DNA of 61,558 bases. It comes from Akkermansiaceae bacterium. Lineage in GTDB: Bacteria > Verrucomicrobiota > Verrucomicrobiia > Verrucomicrobiales > Akkermansiaceae. Made by a program: the position numbers and the translations under genes. The notes below the pieces were generated by a model. It worked only from the letters and a program-made list of their open reading frames with translations, had not been told where the DNA came from and did no database searches. Below are positions 60,730 through 61,558 of the stretch, in pieces. Position 1 is the stretch's first letter. Every line of letters begins with the position of its first letter. Location: positions 1 through 61,558 of the forward strand of contig JAJQGU010000022.1 of assembly GCA_021200315.1 (NCBI GenBank). The letters are read 5' to 3'.

Positions 60730-61558
60730 TCAGTCGGCGTTGGGCTCTTGCAAGTCTCTCCGAGCCGGAAAGAAACCCTGGTCAGGCATGCGGAAGCGCA
60801 CGGGGCGCACGTGCTCTGCTTCCGCCTTATCCTGCTTCACGCCCCATCCGCATCCGCATGCATATCCCAGCTCGCTCTGCGCCCAGGCATCTCCCTGTTC
60901 CGCCGCCCGTCGGTACCACCGCACCGCTTCCTTCATGTCCTTCTCCACGCCGTGCCCGCCCTTATAACAAAATCCCAGCATGCCTTGGGCAGGGGCGAGT
61001 CCCTGCTCCGCTGCCTTCCGATACCAGCGCACTGCTTCCGTGGAATCCAGCTTCACGCCTCGCCTCGTGGCATAACAAACTCCCAGCTTATATTGAGCCT
61101 TGGCTTCTCCTTGTTCCGCCGCCATCCGAAACCAGCGCACAGCTTCCTCTTCATCCTCCTCCACGCCGTACCCGTTCTCATAACACAAGCCCAGCATGAG
61201 CTGAGCAGCGGCATTGCCCTGCTCCGCCGCTTTCCTTGCTTCTTCCACTTCTTGTTCTTCCCGTTCCTTCCGCTCTAAGGCATCCGCCGCAAAGGGGGTA
61301 CCCTGTTCTGCCGCCCGTCGGTACCAATAAACCGCTTCCTCCATATCTTTTCCTACGCCGGTTCCGTTCTCATAACAAACTCCCAGATTGTACTGCGCAT
61401 CGCCATCGCCCTGCTCCGCAGACTCCCGAAACCACCGCACCGCTTCCTTCATGTCCTTCTCCACGCCTTCTCCGTTCTCATAACAAACTCCCAGATTGTA
61501 CTGAGCCACGGCATGTCCCTGCCCCGCAGCCTTCCGGTACCACCGCACCGCTTCCTTC
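60730..61558 (-). CDS. Sel1-repeat protein (5' end beyond the window)
   Basis: A partial gene: the frame is open through the right edge, so the start is missing. At least 275 residues are seen, made of about six Sel1-like repeats of 36 residues (AVRWYRKAAEQGxAxAQYxLGxCYxxGxGVxKD). The second and third visible repeats are separated by a charged insert (ALERKEREEQEVEEARK). The last repeat (AQSELGYACGCGWGVKQD) leads to a short non-repeat tail. Sel1 repeats form alpha-solenoids that mediate protein-protein contacts. The DNA repeats are strong, so copy number may vary between strains. Confidence 0.88.
   Translation of the reverse strand, partial: KEAVRWYRKAAGQGHAVAQYNLGVCYENGEGVEKDMKEAVRWFRESAEQGDGDAQYNLGVCYENGTGVGKDMEEAVYWYRRAAEQGTPFAADALERKEREEQEVEEARKAAEQGNAAAQLMLGLCYENGYGVEEDEEEAVRWFRMAAEQGEAKAQYKLGVCYATRRGVKLDSTEAVRWYRKAAEQGLAPAQGMLGFCYKGGHGVEKDMKEAVRWYRRAAEQGDAWAQSELGYACGCGWGVKQDKAEAEHVRPVRFRMPDQGFFPARRDLQEPNAD

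Overview
The window looks like chromosome from a G+C-rich member of the PVC group, most likely Verrucomicrobiota. Supporting signs are two exported proteins ending in PEP-CTERM-like tails (VPEP, hydrophobic stretch, RRRR), a secreted sulfatase, a long Bacteroidetes/PVC-style PurF, an SHD1-type domain on a secreted metalloprotease, and an almost complete lack of Shine-Dalgarno sites. The phylum is an inference; there is no rRNA gene here to test it.

Layout. 0.1-4.6 kb: nnr, radC and a secreted sulfatase. 4.7-10.5 kb: a TetR-controlled drug-type exporter operon (regulator, HlyD protein, double ABC ATPase, two permeases), arranged like E. coli ybhGFSR with cecR. 10.6-17.3 kb: an ADP-ribosylglycohydrolase, parB with an M28 peptidase, coaD, rimO, an NfeD protein and HU. 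17.4-21.8 kb: a two-gene module of an FHA/GYF/zinc-ribbon GTPase and a GAP1-N-like membrane protein. 22.0-27.3 kb: tig, clpP, clpX, tsaD, tmk. 27.3-30.9 kb: purM, purF and an ECF sigma factor. 31.2-40.0 kb: a lipoprotein, then a four-gene operon that reads as a private chaperone machine: a J-like membrane protein (frameshifted), a GrpE-like coiled-coil membrane protein, a long Hsp70, and a pseudokinase-AAA+ fusion. 40.2-50.6 kb: a large PEP-CTERM surface protein, alr, mscL, trxB, fabH, a CysJ-like reductase, an exported protein, rlmH, tRNA-Arg(TCT) and a small PEP-CTERM protein. 51.0-61.5 kb: trpS, a thioredoxin-like lipoprotein, a small DNA-binding-type protein, an HD protein, bioB, a secreted metalloprotease behind two paralogous exported proteins, an oligopeptide ABC ATPase next to an AT-rich foreign island, der, and a Sel1-repeat protein that runs off the right edge.

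The best candidates for an undescribed system are the 32.4-40.0 kb J-like/GrpE-like/Hsp70/pseudokinase-AAA operon and the 17.4-21.8 kb GTPase/GAP1 pair. Each contains proteins with single membrane anchors, and the tig-clpP-clpX quality-control genes lie between them. A functional link between the two is inference only.

A second theme is transcription and translation start architecture. At least twelve genes have a sigma-70-like promoter with a 16-17 bp spacer whose -10 box ends only 6-9 nt before the start codon. This predicts leaderless mRNAs. I used this signal to choose several start codons.
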